Positions 35,290-44,359 of a DNA stretch of 48,029 nucleotides are shown in pieces. Location of the stretch: assembly GCA_902800355.1 (NCBI GenBank), contig CADCEE010000013.1, forward strand, positions 1 to 48,029, written 5' to 3'. The translations under genes and the position numbers were made by a program. Position 1 is the first letter of the stretch. Every line of letters begins with the position of its first letter. The notes below the pieces were generated by a model. It was not told the DNA's origin. It worked only from the letters and a program-made list of their open reading frames with translations, and searched no databases. The DNA comes from an uncultured Erysipelotrichaceae bacterium. Lineage in GTDB: Bacteria > Bacillota_I > Bacilli_A > RFN20 > CAG-826.

Positions 35290-38073
35290 TTATTCACTTA
35301 AAGCTTTTGCCGGATCTTTTCTAGCAGCCAAAATAGAAGGGATTAGCGCGGAAATCAGTGCAGTTAGTATGCCAATTCCAATACAAATTGGGGCTACCCA
35401 CCACTGATATCCTTCTAGTTCGAATTGTACACTAGAAATAAGGTAGAACTTGTATCTATAAATAGCGTTTGTAACGCCAACATTAACTGGGGCAATAATA
35501 GCCATTGAGACCAATATACTTAGTAAACTACCAAATAACCCACAGAATATAGATTCGGTCTCTACCATAACGGCTATATCTTTCTTTCTAGCACCTAGAG
35601 ATCTAAGTAAACCAATTTCGCTAGTTCTTTGCCTAATAGAGATAAATGTTAATATCGCATTTAGAATTGCACTAACTAAAACTGAAGCAATTGCAAAGAC
35701 ATATAAAACTGAAGTCATTAATGATAAAGCGCCATCAAATTGAACGCTCGCATTTTGTAAGTAGTCGTAAGGAGAAACGCCAGTTGGCTCAATAGTATAA
35801 TCAAATACATACTTCTTGAAGTAGTCCTTGATACGAACTCTGCTAACGTAATCTGTTGTGTAATAATCAATCTCAGTGACTTGTTCTATTGAACCAAGTT
35901 CATGTAAAAGAGATTCATAGTAATAAATTTGTGATCTAGTAGCGGTATCTCTAAATCCAGTACCGCTTAAAACGTTTCTAATATCGCCTACTCTATGTCC
36001 ATCGATAGCCTTAGTAACTACATCAACAATTTTAACATGAGCGGACAATGGCCCTTCTACTCTAAGCACAGTTTCATTTTCAATAAGTAAACTAAATAAT
36101 CGAATATCACTTACTCTAGTTACTTGTAAACAAGTAGATTCTATTTTTTCTCTTTCACTTGGCTCAGTAATTGGATTATCGCTTAACCATACTTCTCCAA
36201 CATGATGTTTATTATCCCATTCACCCTTTTTAACAACAGTGCCTTTAATTTCATAACGCAATCCATTATCCACAAATAAAGTTGGATAATATGAAGTGGC
36301 TTCGCTTAAATCCAAACCGTTAATCTTATCTAAAGCTTGAGAAACACTAATTTGAGTAAATTCCAAGGGTTCTAATTCAGGAGAATCAACTCTCACGTGA
36401 GGTTCAATAGCAGCGTTTTTTTGATCAATAACAATATTAGAAGAATTCGCATCTTTTAATATCATCTCTTCAAAGGCTGGAGTATAGATAATTCCTTGAC
36501 GTAAGGCCACACGGTCATACGCTTCTTTTTGTCTTAAGATACCTGTGATTTTTAGTTCAAATTCAGAACTATCATATAATTCTTTCGCATTTTTAGAAGT
36601 TTCATAATATGTATCAGTTAATTCATCTTTTACAAAGTAGGAGATATCAGGATTAGTGTTTGACTGGGTAGGGATATATTTATATGTTTTATTTAAAATG
36701 TCATCAAAAGAGAATGTGACATCAGACACTACTGATGTATTAACATCAAATCCTAAAGAATATAAATAACTAACGTTAACACGATTACAATCATCCACTA
36801 CTAAAGCTAATTCATTAGCCTTCTTAGGGAAGCTTCCTTTTAAACAATCATATTGTACGTCGATAAAATCGACGTCATTAAAACCTTTATAGAAATAATA
36901 ATATGAGGCTGGAACTTCTGTATAAGTAGTATTATTTCGTTTAGTAAATAAATGGAAATAGGTGGTCGAGCGTTCAAATACACCATAATAGTATTCTTTT
37001 GGCATTGCACGCATATATTCCAAAAATGACTCACTCATATAGTCATAGTGATATTGTTTGTTATAACTTGAATAATCGGCGATTACTATTTCATCATCAG
37101 AATAAGGAAGATATTTACTCCCATCCCATTGAGGGTCGTTATTCGTATAGCTAGAGAAGGACACTGGATATTTCGAAAAAGATTCAGCCTGCACTCTATC
37201 AAAAACACGCTGCACACTAGCGGAAACAGATAGTATCAAAGATATACCAGTTAAGCCAAGTGCGGCAGCAATCACAATAGAGATAGTAGAAAACTTTTTA
37301 GCGATTAAATTCTTAAATCCCCACTTTAGAGTCGTTTTCGCAGGAATAGAAACCTTTTCTAAACTCCTAGGACTAGAAATAATATCATTCTTGATAGGTT
37401 TAGAATCATTAATGATTTGTCCATCTTTTAATTCGATAACTCGATCTGCATATTTAGAAGCGTACTCATTATTATGAGTAACCATGACCACTAGATGGTC
37501 TTTTGAGGCTTCTTTTAATAATTCCATAATAGAAGTGCCAGTTTTGCTATCCAAGGCTCCTGTAGGCTCGTCTGCTAAAATAACTGTAGGACTACCTACT
37601 AAGGCTCTAGCAACCGCTACTCTTTGTTTTTGTCCACCAGAGAGAGACTTAGGTTTATCGTATTTTTTATCTAATAGATCTACTCTTTTAAGAGCCCCAT
37701 CCACTAAAGAATCGATATCTTGAGTTTTGTCATGTGATATTTGCAATTTAACTGCGACATTGTCTCTAACATTTAAATGAGGTAATAAATAACAATTTTG
37801 TAAAACAAAACCAATTTTCTGGTTACGGTACGAATCCCAATCTTTATTAGTGAACTCGCTAGTAGATAGCCCATCCACTATCATATTTCCAGAAGTTGCT
37901 CTATCTAATCCACCGATAATATTTAATAAAGTGGTCTTCCCACATCCAGAAGGACCTAAAATAGCAACAAAGCCTTTATCAGGCAATTCTAAAGAAACGT
38001 CATCTAAAGCAAGAACATCATCTTGAGATTGTTTTCTAGTATAGATTTTGGAAATGTTTTTTAATGTTAACAT
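35290..38073 (-). CDS. ABC transporter, fused ATPase and FtsX/MacB-type permease
   Basis: 927 residues in one chain. The ATPase comes first: Walker A GPSGCGKTT (40-48), signature LSGGQ (144-148), Walker B ILADEP (165-170). Then come one membrane helix near 258-280, an extracellular region of about 500 residues, and three helices at the C-terminus with the FtsX signature SEIGLLRSLGARKKDI. Such MacB-like proteins export peptides or lipoproteins, or sense antimicrobial peptides, by mechanotransmission. Next to a Nif11-type gene but separated from it by a terminator. It has no C39 peptidase domain, so it would not itself cut a double-glycine leader. Confidence 0.9.
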   Translation of the reverse strand: MLTLKNISKIYTRKQSQDDVLALDDVSLELPDKGFVAILGPSGCGKTTLLNIIGGLDRATSGNMIVDGLSTSEFTNKDWDSYRNQKIGFVLQNCYLLPHLNVRDNVAVKLQISHDKTQDIDSLVDGALKRVDLLDKKYDKPKSLSGGQKQRVAVARALVGSPTVILADEPTGALDSKTGTSIMELLKEASKDHLVVMVTHNNEYASKYADRVIELKDGQIINDSKPIKNDIISSPRSLEKVSIPAKTTLKWGFKNLIAKKFSTISIVIAAALGLTGISLILSVSASVQRVFDRVQAESFSKYPVSFSSYTNNDPQWDGSKYLPYSDDEIVIADYSSYNKQYHYDYMSESFLEYMRAMPKEYYYGVFERSTTYFHLFTKRNNTTYTEVPASYYYFYKGFNDVDFIDVQYDCLKGSFPKKANELALVVDDCNRVNVSYLYSLGFDVNTSVVSDVTFSFDDILNKTYKYIPTQSNTNPDISYFVKDELTDTYYETSKNAKELYDSSEFELKITGILRQKEAYDRVALRQGIIYTPAFEEMILKDANSSNIVIDQKNAAIEPHVRVDSPELEPLEFTQISVSQALDKINGLDLSEATSYYPTLFVDNGLRYEIKGTVVKKGEWDNKHHVGEVWLSDNPITEPSEREKIESTCLQVTRVSDIRLFSLLIENETVLRVEGPLSAHVKIVDVVTKAIDGHRVGDIRNVLSGTGFRDTATRSQIYYYESLLHELGSIEQVTEIDYYTTDYVSRVRIKDYFKKYVFDYTIEPTGVSPYDYLQNASVQFDGALSLMTSVLYVFAIASVLVSAILNAILTFISIRQRTSEIGLLRSLGARKKDIAVMVETESIFCGLFGSLLSILVSMAIIAPVNVGVTNAIYRYKFYLISSVQFELEGYQWWVAPICIGIGILTALISALIPSILAARKDPAKALSE

Positions 38074-38089
38074 TAACGACTATCTTTTC

Positions 38090-38105
38090 TAACGAATATC
38101 CGTTA
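38090..38105. promoter_or_regulatory. Palindrome upstream of the ABC transporter gene
   Basis: TAACG-AATATC-CGTTA, 5-bp arms, 16-31 bases before the ABC ATG and directly downstream of a GATAAT-like -10. Possible operator. Confidence 0.35.
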
Positions 38106-38176
38106 CGAATTATCCTTATTGTGTCTATTTTAACATTTTACTAAAAAGTGTTAAATAATAACCAATAATAGAAAAA

Positions 38177-38194
38177 ACCCAAGAAAACTTGGGT
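38177..38194 (-). terminator. Terminator of the second Nif11-type gene
   Basis: Minus-strand ACCCAAG-TTTT-CTTGGGT followed by TTTTTC. The peptide gene is therefore a single-gene transcript. Confidence 0.85.
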
Positions 38195-38218
38195 CTTAAT
38201 GTTTCAAACTAATATGTC

Positions 38219-38506
38219 TTAACATTTAGTGGTCCATTTATGACCACATTCTGGGCAAGTGAATTCTTCATATATATAACTATATGATTGTTTATAAGCT
38301 TGTTTAGTAACCTTTGCGCCACACTTAGGGCATGTTGCGTAAACTGTTGTATCACTACAGAAACCACCACTAACCGCAGCCAATTGTTCTTCGCTAAGAG
38401 TAACGCCTTCTTTTTTTGCTAGTTCAATAAGCTCTTCAGTGTTTTTACATTTACTAGCTTTAGCGATTTGTTCCTCTGTTAAACCTTTTAACAATTCTTT
38501 TTTCAT
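38219..38506 (-). CDS. Nif11-leader peptide with zinc-ribbon core (second copy)
   Basis: 95 residues. The leader KELLKGLTEEQIAKASKC through EEQLAAVSGG ends in Gly47-Gly48. The core begins FCSDTT like its paralogue and has CPKCG (59-63), CPECG (84-88), Trp91 and a terminal Cys95, six cysteines in all. Spacer length between the Cys pairs is the same as in the paralogue (21 residues), but the sequence there is quite different, rich in Tyr, Ser and Gln. That conserved leader/variable core pattern is typical of secreted natural-product precursors. Upstream it shares the TGTGACA direct-repeat motif with the first copy. Confidence 0.8.
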   Translation of the reverse strand: MKKELLKGLTEEQIAKASKCKNTEELIELAKKEGVTLSEEQLAAVSGGFCSDTTVYATCPKCGAKVTKQAYKQSYSYIYEEFTCPECGHKWTTKC

Positions 38507-38532
38507 AAGTTATTTTCTCCTTAATTGTTTAA

Positions 38533-38566
38533 ATGATACCAGACCCGGTGTCACAGATGTGTCACA
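38533..38566 (-). promoter_or_regulatory. Direct-repeat operator and promoter of the second Nif11-type gene
   Basis: On the minus strand TGTGACA (38566-38560) and TGTGACA (38555-38549), 11-base period, then TATCAT (38538-38533), which is 26 bases before the ATG. Same architecture as 24833-24866. Confidence 0.7.
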
Positions 38567-38578
38567 CGATTTTAATTT

Positions 38579-39319
38579 CTAAAATGTTAATAACCATTTA
38601 TTAACTTCTTCAATCATTGTTTCTTTAGAAACATTATAACCCGCTTGAAGAGTTGGAAGAAATTCTGGCCCAGTAAAGATTTTATTGTGTTCTATAATAA
38701 ATTTTATAGGAATTTCAGATTTATTAAACTCTTTTCTAACTTTATTATTTTGAGTATTAAATATCACTAAATATCTTTTGATTTCTTTTTTATCAATAAA
38801 AGAAGGATCTGCCAAAGAAGCAGTATAGGTGTCAACTAAATGCTTAAACGAGTTTTCAGTTTCATTTGTAACAGCATCGATCTTTGTTGAAATAAGATAT
38901 TCTATAGAAACTCCTTTAAATGACAAATCATTAACTTTATAGATATTATGTTTTATCTCATCGAAAAAATCTAATCTAATGCCGTCTATTTGAACAATCT
39001 TTCCATTAACATCAATTAAACACATAAAAGTTTCTAAAAAATATAAATATGATATTGGGGCAGATTGAAATTTAACAACATTAAAATGTTGTCTAAACAC
39101 TGATTCAACTTCTTTTAAATCACACTTTGTGACAATATCTATGTCTTTTACATATCTAGCGTGTTCTTTAAAAAAGAACTTACAAATAACTCCACCACTA
39201 ACATAAAAATCAAAAGGGAGTTTTTTTAACTCTCCAATAACCCAACAAATATCAAACTTAAATTCATTTTGATAATTGTCTTTATTAACAAATATTTGAT
39301 TAGTTATTCTTTCTTTCAT
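38579..39319 (-). CDS. AbiEii-like nucleotidyltransferase
   Basis: About 246 residues from the ATG at 39319; the frame extends to a TTG at 39358, which lacks a ribosome binding site. The N-terminal YVSGGVICKFFFKEHARYVK followed by DIDI is the polymerase-beta-like GG...DID signature, and KIDAVTNETENSFKHLVDTY fits AbiEii/AbiGii-type enzymes. In type IV toxin-antitoxin systems AbiEii blocks tRNA by adding nucleotides, but the AbiEi partner is not beside it, so this may be an orphan or a housekeeping-type relative. TACAAT lies 18 bases upstream of the ATG. Confidence 0.65.
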   Translation of the reverse strand: MKERITNQIFVNKDNYQNEFKFDICWVIGELKKLPFDFYVSGGVICKFFFKEHARYVKDIDIVTKCDLKEVESVFRQHFNVVKFQSAPISYLYFLETFMCLIDVNGKIVQIDGIRLDFFDEIKHNIYKVNDLSFKGVSIEYLISTKIDAVTNETENSFKHLVDTYTASLADPSFIDKKEIKRYLVIFNTQNNKVRKEFNKSEIPIKFIIEHNKIFTGPEFLPTLQAGYNVSKETMIEEVNKWLLTF

Positions 39320-39358
39320 GCTGTATTTATAAAATCTATTGTACCAATTTTGGCCCAA

Positions 39359-39681
39359 AATAAGGGAGCATTTTCAACTGTTAATGTTCAAATGCCTTAT
39401 GAATGTGTAGTTTACAAAGTCTTGTCCACATAAGCCAACCATTCAAATAGGGGAGTCTTAATCAATATCTAAATTTTTATAATTACTGTGGTGGACTTCT
39501 TGCTTAAAAACGTTAAATCTCCTTTGCTATTAACAAAAAAACTATAAATCGGCATCCATAATAAAACCGACTAAGCATATTTGAAGCCTAATCGGTTTTA
39601 TCGACTTTATAGATTTTGAGATATTTTCCGAGTATCCCAATCTAGACTCTAGAAAGCCCTTAAAATGGAATTAATTTAAGA
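39359..39681. other. Intergenic stretch of 323 bases
   Basis: No convincing gene on either strand. It holds the hairpin at 39561-39601 and a few short inverted pieces such as GTCCAC (about 39425) with GTGGAC (about 39493). The plus strand has ATAGGGGAGT, like a yybP-ykoY start, but no matching 3' half and no gene downstream. Confidence 0.5.
39561..39601 (-). terminator. Terminator of the giant lipoprotein gene
   Basis: 10-bp arms ATAAAACCGA and TCGGTTTTAT, extended inward by a mismatched TTAGGC/GCTTAG helix. On the minus strand the descending arm ends GGTTTTATTATGG, a weak U-tract. Confidence 0.5.
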
Positions 39682-42600
39682 TTAATACATCCTGATTAAA
39701 CAGTAATAGAACTGAATGCTTTCGACAAAACTTGGATGTGAGAGATCACCAACACAATTAAATTCACTGAAGCCCCAGTTTTCTGGATTTCTCCAGTGGC
39801 CATGATCTTCATTATAATTGACAAATCTATTCATATATCCAGAGGCAGTAACAGTCATGATATTTTCAATATCGCTGAATTCGCCTTTTAAGCCCCAGCC
39901 ACGATAATATTTAAGTTCACGTTTTGAGTCTGTTTGGAACCCTTGAATCTTTTGGTTAAGTGAGAAAAAATCTGGATTTTTACCCTGTTCTTTAGAAAAA
40001 CCTCTAGAACAATAGGCGAGAAAATCTCCTTCGGTGTGAGTGCCTAATTCTTTAAAACCTGTATAAGCATAGACAAATCGATTTGTCGCACAGATAGCTT
40101 TAGTAATGTCGTCCTCATTTGTGAATTCTCGTTTATTGATATCGTTATTGCTTATCATGTAGTTCCTAATAAGACCAAGCTTATCCTTTAAATAACCAAA
40201 ATTAGAATAAGACGGGAAATTCTGCTGTTTACGAATTAAGAGAACTCTCATATCTTCTAAGCCAAATAAATATGGCTTGACCGAACTCATTGGTGTGACA
40301 TTATTCATATTTGATTGGAGTGATCCACTAATTTCGCCAGAGACATCAGCGATATCAAAGTTTTGCCACTTTCCTTCTTTAGTTTTATCGCTAGTCGCTT
40401 TAAAACCAGTCATTAATTGGCCACCACGTACCCAACTTTCGCTGACGTAGCAGTAATCAAGTTTGACGTCTTGAGGAAGAGTAATCTTACTTCTATCCAT
40501 AACAGCTTTTTTATCAGCGTTAGATTTCACCATCTTATTTTGTTTTAGGTAAGCAATCGAAGCTTTATAGGCTTTTGTTAAATCGCCATAAGAAGAAATA
40601 TCTGGATCAATTGCGCAGATTGTTGTCGCTAGGTTATAAATTTTAAGCAAACGATCAGCAGCGGTGATACGGTAATTATGGATCTTATCTTCTGCTTCGG
40701 ATTGGAAACCATATGTAAGTTTGAGCATCTCGTAGTCAATATCAGCAGCAGGTCTAGTATAACTTCCAGTGCCAGAGAAACGTTGCATATAATCAACAGC
40801 TTGAAGAACAAAGGATTCGCCATCAACGTCACGTAATGCTTCACGTTCGGCAAAAAGATATAAAGCACGATAGATATCTTTTGCAACTGCTTCAAGTTTT
40901 GCATCAGTGCTGATATCAGGAATTTGGCTACCACTCCATTCATTTGTGGAGAAGGTGATAACATTATTTGTAATCGCGGCTTTAATGTCGCTAATTGCAG
41001 CCCCTCCTACTACCTTATCAACTGTTTTTTTGTTTTTATATTTTGGAAGTGTATTATCTTTGAAAGTGTTTTTTAAATTGTTTTTGCTTCCAAAAGAGAA
41101 AGCATATGAGGAGACAATAGTTCCTTCGTCAAATGTTTCATCAAAGCTATCATCATCAAGTAAAATTGTTGATGTTTTTTCAAGTTCTCCTTTTTTATTT
41201 TTACCTTCTACAACGACAACGTTATAGTCATAAGGTGCTGTATATTTACTTGCTTTTTTATTGCTGTTTCCATCAAAAATAGATGTGAGATAACGATTAG
41301 CAACTGTAAGCATTTTCTTTTCATATTGTGTAACTTTTGCATCTTCAGATTGGAATTCTAGTTGACGCGCGCGTAACGCGATGAGTTTATTTTCATCAGA
41401 ATTAAGTCTTTCTCTTAAAAGTACCATATCGGTCTTATAGGAAACTTCAGATAAAGTCTTTTCCATTCTTTTTACAGTTTCATTAATCCCCGAAACAACA
41501 TTAAGAATTTCTTGTAACATGGCTGCAGTTGGATCAAGAACAGCAGCGGCACCAGCAAGACCTAGCGCTCCTAAAAGAATACCAATAATACCACCACAGG
41601 CAAACTTGCTAAGCTCTGAAGCAGCGAGTTCAAAAGCAACAGAAAGAACGGTTAACACTGTTTGAACAGTAGCATTAACAGCGGCAATCGCTGTTGATTT
41701 ATCTTCAAGGGAAGAGTCATACGCATATTGAACATATGTATCATCCATATTCGCTAAGCTAGTTGGAGTGACATATCTATAGATTGCAGGTTTTAATAAT
41801 CTATTTTGTTCGGAATCAACTTGATAATAATCACATCCAAAGTCGATACTAGAACCTACAACCGTAAACTTATTTCCATTAGGATAAGAAACATCAACAG
41901 AATCAATAGTGAGTGTTCCATAAACTGGGTAATCAATCTCTTTTTCCCAAGTTAATTGATATCCTTTTCCAACTTTAGTTAGAGTAGCCTCATCTATAGG
42001 AAGTAATTCTTCTTCGTCTTCATCAGCTAAGAATTCTGCATCAATCTTAAGAGCGGACTTATCTAAAGTGAGTTCTCCATCAAATGAATAGAGGTCAATA
42101 CAAACTTTTTTGTTTTCATTAGACGCAATCGCGAACACTTCTGGTTCATGAAAATCAAAGGCTACTTCTTGGTCAAATTCACCACCAATTGAGATTGTAA
42201 GTTGTTCAAGTTCAGCGATAACTTCGGTTAAAGAAGTAAATTCCTCTGCATCTAAGACAAATGAAGCGGTTTTTGTTTCCGCGACATAATATGCTTCATT
42301 AATAGTAAATCCATCGATTAATGTCACATCTTTAAGTGAGAAATCTTTTTTAATTTCACAGTCGATTAATGCAACATCGAAAGAGAACGTTTTATGCTCC
42401 TCATCAAATCGAACAGAATTCTCTACTAAAGCAGCACTTGGATATAAAACACGATAAGAGAAGGCTCCTCCTCTATCTTCAACGAAGGTGCTGTTTTCAA
42501 AAACGATTGCCCCACTTTCTTCACTAGCAGGTAAACCACTAGTTTCTAAAATGATAACTCCCTCTGTATCAGTATGAATGTCTTTAACAACCCAATTTTC

Positions 42601-43218
42601 AAAAGCGCCAAGAAGAGAAATATCTTCGACATCGAAATCTTCGCTTAATGTGAGGCTTTCATATTTAAAAACAAATGTATGATTGGCATCATAGCCATCA
42701 ACATAATCTGAACCAATTTGCTCAAATTTACCTTCACTTAATGTAATTACAGATTCAGAGCCAGAAAAAGAGGCATAAGCCATAACTCCTTTATTAGTAG
42801 CGTATGGGGCAACAATCGCTCCAAATGAGGAGTCTTTAAAAGCTTTAGGAATAGTAATTTCAACAGCAGCGCCAAAAGAAACAACATCCGCTGCATAATC
42901 ATTAAGAGAAACAGCTTTAATATCTTCATATGATAAAACGTTATCTTCATCATCTTTTTCAGGTAACTCTAATCCCATATCACGAATAAGAATTGCGTCT
43001 TTAGTGAAATTGGAATTAAATGTTACTTCTTCGCTTTCAAGGCGAATAACTAAATTGCCTTCGTGAGAAATAATTCGCGAATTAAGAGCGATTGCATTTG
43101 AAATAGTCTCTTCATTAATGGTCCATGAGTGGTTATCAGGATCGGCCTTGCCACATCCAGATAGGACCATTGTTAATGAGATAAGAGAAATTGATAATTT
43201 TTGTACGTGTCTATTCAT
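39682..43218 (-). CDS. Giant lipoprotein with beta-repeat region and membrane-active-looking helical core
   Basis: 1,178 residues from the ATG at 43218, which has a perfect GGAGGTG; an upstream in-frame ATG at 43302 is rejected. Lipobox LSGC with Cys22. Residues about 40-520 are acidic beta-rich units that recur in a similar pattern, for example SLTLSEDFDVEDISLLGAF. Residues about 537-566 are hydrophobic and glycine/alanine-rich (GGIIGILLGALGLAGAAAVL), followed by a coiled coil to about 640. That combination resembles helical pore-forming toxins, though no family was recognised. The C-terminal half is helical then mixed. Surface-anchored; likely controlled by the divergent TetR gene. Confidence 0.8.
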   Translation of the reverse strand: MNRHVQKLSISLISLTMVLSGCGKADPDNHSWTINEETISNAIALNSRIISHEGNLVIRLESEEVTFNSNFTKDAILIRDMGLELPEKDDEDNVLSYEDIKAVSLNDYAADVVSFGAAVEITIPKAFKDSSFGAIVAPYATNKGVMAYASFSGSESVITLSEGKFEQIGSDYVDGYDANHTFVFKYESLTLSEDFDVEDISLLGAFENWVVKDIHTDTEGVIILETSGLPASEESGAIVFENSTFVEDRGGAFSYRVLYPSAALVENSVRFDEEHKTFSFDVALIDCEIKKDFSLKDVTLIDGFTINEAYYVAETKTASFVLDAEEFTSLTEVIAELEQLTISIGGEFDQEVAFDFHEPEVFAIASNENKKVCIDLYSFDGELTLDKSALKIDAEFLADEDEEELLPIDEATLTKVGKGYQLTWEKEIDYPVYGTLTIDSVDVSYPNGNKFTVVGSSIDFGCDYYQVDSEQNRLLKPAIYRYVTPTSLANMDDTYVQYAYDSSLEDKSTAIAAVNATVQTVLTVLSVAFELAASELSKFACGGIIGILLGALGLAGAAAVLDPTAAMLQEILNVVSGINETVKRMEKTLSEVSYKTDMVLLRERLNSDENKLIALRARQLEFQSEDAKVTQYEKKMLTVANRYLTSIFDGNSNKKASKYTAPYDYNVVVVEGKNKKGELEKTSTILLDDDSFDETFDEGTIVSSYAFSFGSKNNLKNTFKDNTLPKYKNKKTVDKVVGGAAISDIKAAITNNVITFSTNEWSGSQIPDISTDAKLEAVAKDIYRALYLFAEREALRDVDGESFVLQAVDYMQRFSGTGSYTRPAADIDYEMLKLTYGFQSEAEDKIHNYRITAADRLLKIYNLATTICAIDPDISSYGDLTKAYKASIAYLKQNKMVKSNADKKAVMDRSKITLPQDVKLDYCYVSESWVRGGQLMTGFKATSDKTKEGKWQNFDIADVSGEISGSLQSNMNNVTPMSSVKPYLFGLEDMRVLLIRKQQNFPSYSNFGYLKDKLGLIRNYMISNNDINKREFTNEDDITKAICATNRFVYAYTGFKELGTHTEGDFLAYCSRGFSKEQGKNPDFFSLNQKIQGFQTDSKRELKYYRGWGLKGEFSDIENIMTVTASGYMNRFVNYNEDHGHWRNPENWGFSEFNCVGDLSHPSFVESIQFYYCLIRMY

Positions 43219-43268
43219 ATGGACACCTCCTAGTTTTAATTCTTCACGCGCATAAGGTAAAGAAATTT

Positions 43269-43302
43269 GTGAGTTATACTCACTAATAAAGTAATAAATC
43301 AA
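43269..43302 (-). promoter_or_regulatory. Lipoprotein promoter and probable TetR operator
   Basis: Minus-strand TTGATT (43302-43297), 18 bases, TATAAC (43278-43273). The -10 is embedded in a perfect palindrome GTGAGT-TAT-ACTCAC (43269-43283). It is the best operator candidate in the 181-base divergent spacer, 51 bases upstream of the lipoprotein ATG. Confidence 0.6.
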
Positions 43303-43399
43303 AATAATATATTCAATAAAAAGATATCAAAACTATACTTTCACATATTTAAAGTAAACTTATTTGTTTTATAATATAAAAGTAGAAAGATATATAGAC

Positions 43400-43987
43400 A
43401 TGGGAAATATAGTTAAAACTAAAAAAGAATTCGCGAACGCTTTATTTGGATTACTAGAAAATAAGAACTACCACGATATCACAATTAACGAGATATGCGC
43501 TGTAGCAAATAAAACAAAAATGACTTTTTATAAATACTATAAAGATAAAGAAGCTTTATTAGCGAAAGCCTCTATTGATTTGATCAATACAGAATATAAC
43601 GAGGATTACGCTAAGATATTAAGAAAAGAAAAAGATATAGAAGAAATTGAATATCAATCTTTAGTCGCTACTTATAACTGGGTAGGAAAACATTATAATC
43701 AAATTGCTAATCTCACTTATAAAGGTGAAACTCTTCCTCTAGAGATATTTAAAACTGCTTTATTTAACAATTACAAAGCATATATGTCTGAAATAGTAAA
43801 TTCTGGAGGTTATGATATTCCTAGCGATTATATAGCGGTCTTCTTCTTCGAAGGATTATATAATTCATGTATTTACTACGCTGAACAATTAAAAACTAAT
43901 AAGAGTAAGAAAAAAGTAAAAGAAGACAGTAAAAAGATTTGTCGTTTATTAGCTAAGATTAGTATGTCAATGATGAAAGTAATGTAA
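43400..43987 (+). CDS. TetR/AcrR-family transcriptional regulator
   Basis: 195 residues from the ATG at 43400; the open frame reaches a TTG at 43364, but that lies before the -10 TATAAT (43370-43375) and is rejected. The N-terminal HTH is KKEFANALFGLLENKNYHDI followed by TINEICAVANKTKMTFYKYYKDKEAL, the standard TetR form. The C-terminal ligand domain has no informative match and resembles the TetR_C_7/DhaS-like group of Firmicutes. Divergent from the giant lipoprotein, so most likely its repressor. The C-terminus is lysine-rich. Confidence 0.9.
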   Translation: MGNIVKTKKEFANALFGLLENKNYHDITINEICAVANKTKMTFYKYYKDKEALLAKASIDLINTEYNEDYAKILRKEKDIEEIEYQSLVATYNWVGKHYNQIANLTYKGETLPLEIFKTALFNNYKAYMSEIVNSGGYDIPSDYIAVFFFEGLYNSCIYYAEQLKTNKSKKKVKEDSKKICRLLAKISMSMMKVM

Positions 43988-44001
43988 TTCTAGAATAAAA
44001 A

Positions 44002-44021
44002 AGTGCCGAAATGTATCGGCA
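44002..44021. terminator. Terminator shared by the tetR gene and the candidate RNA
   Basis: GTGCCGA-6-TCGGCAC. On the minus strand TTTTTTATT follows (strong); on the plus strand ATTTTC (weak). Confidence 0.8.
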
Positions 44022-44225
44022 CATTTTCAACTATAATCGCTCGAGACCTCATGCTGACTGATGTCCAAACACCAAGTCCAACACTTACCCCGTTCACATC
44101 CGGAACTGATACTCTTTCCTAGTCTAACCTGGTTTATAAAATAAAAATCCCGGATTTCTCCAGGAAATTTACTCGGTATTCACACCTTTATCATCAGGTC
44201 TTCTGGAATCACTCAGCATGAGGAC
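44002..44225 (-). ncRNA. Candidate structured RNA downstream of tRNA-Trp
   Basis: Two perfect 11-base complementary segments, CCTCATGCTGA and TCAGCATGAGG (44223-44213 and 44057-44047), close a domain of about 177 bases. The helix continues inward with TGAT/ATCA and TCC/GGA. Inside are CCTGG/CCAGG with a nested AAATC/GATTT hairpin. A strong minus-strand terminator ends the unit. No ORF is credible. The long rod with a central bubble recalls 6S RNA, but I cannot assign it; it does not show tmRNA, SRP, RNase P or T-box landmarks. Confidence 0.55.
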
Positions 44226-44255
44226 TCTCGCTTTAGACACTGATAACAACGATTT

Positions 44256-44329
44256 TGGCAGGGGTAGTAGGAATCGAACCCACATTAACGGTTTTGGAGA
44301 CCGGAGTACTGCCTTTGTACGATACCCCT
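44256..44329 (-). tRNA. tRNA-Trp (CCA)
   Basis: Acceptor AGGGGTA pairs with TACCCCT, followed by discriminator G and encoded CCA. Anticodon loop CTCCAAA gives anticodon CCA. T-loop GTTCGATTC present. Its anticodon reads UGG only, in line with UGA being a stop. Confidence 0.96.
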
Positions 44330-44359
44330 ATAAGCAGGTGAAGTTTCACCGCTTAAAGA

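Noticed and set aside
39430-39470. A second yybP-ykoY-like leader (ATAGGGGAGT on the plus strand)
   Set aside because: The TAG after GGGGAG and the 3' CAAGACCTTTG half are missing, and no plus-strand gene follows for several kb.
39682-43302. Longer start of the giant lipoprotein at 43302
   Set aside because: It would place 28 residues before the signal peptide and overlap the promoter; the ATG at 43218 has GGAGGTG and leads straight into the lipobox signal.
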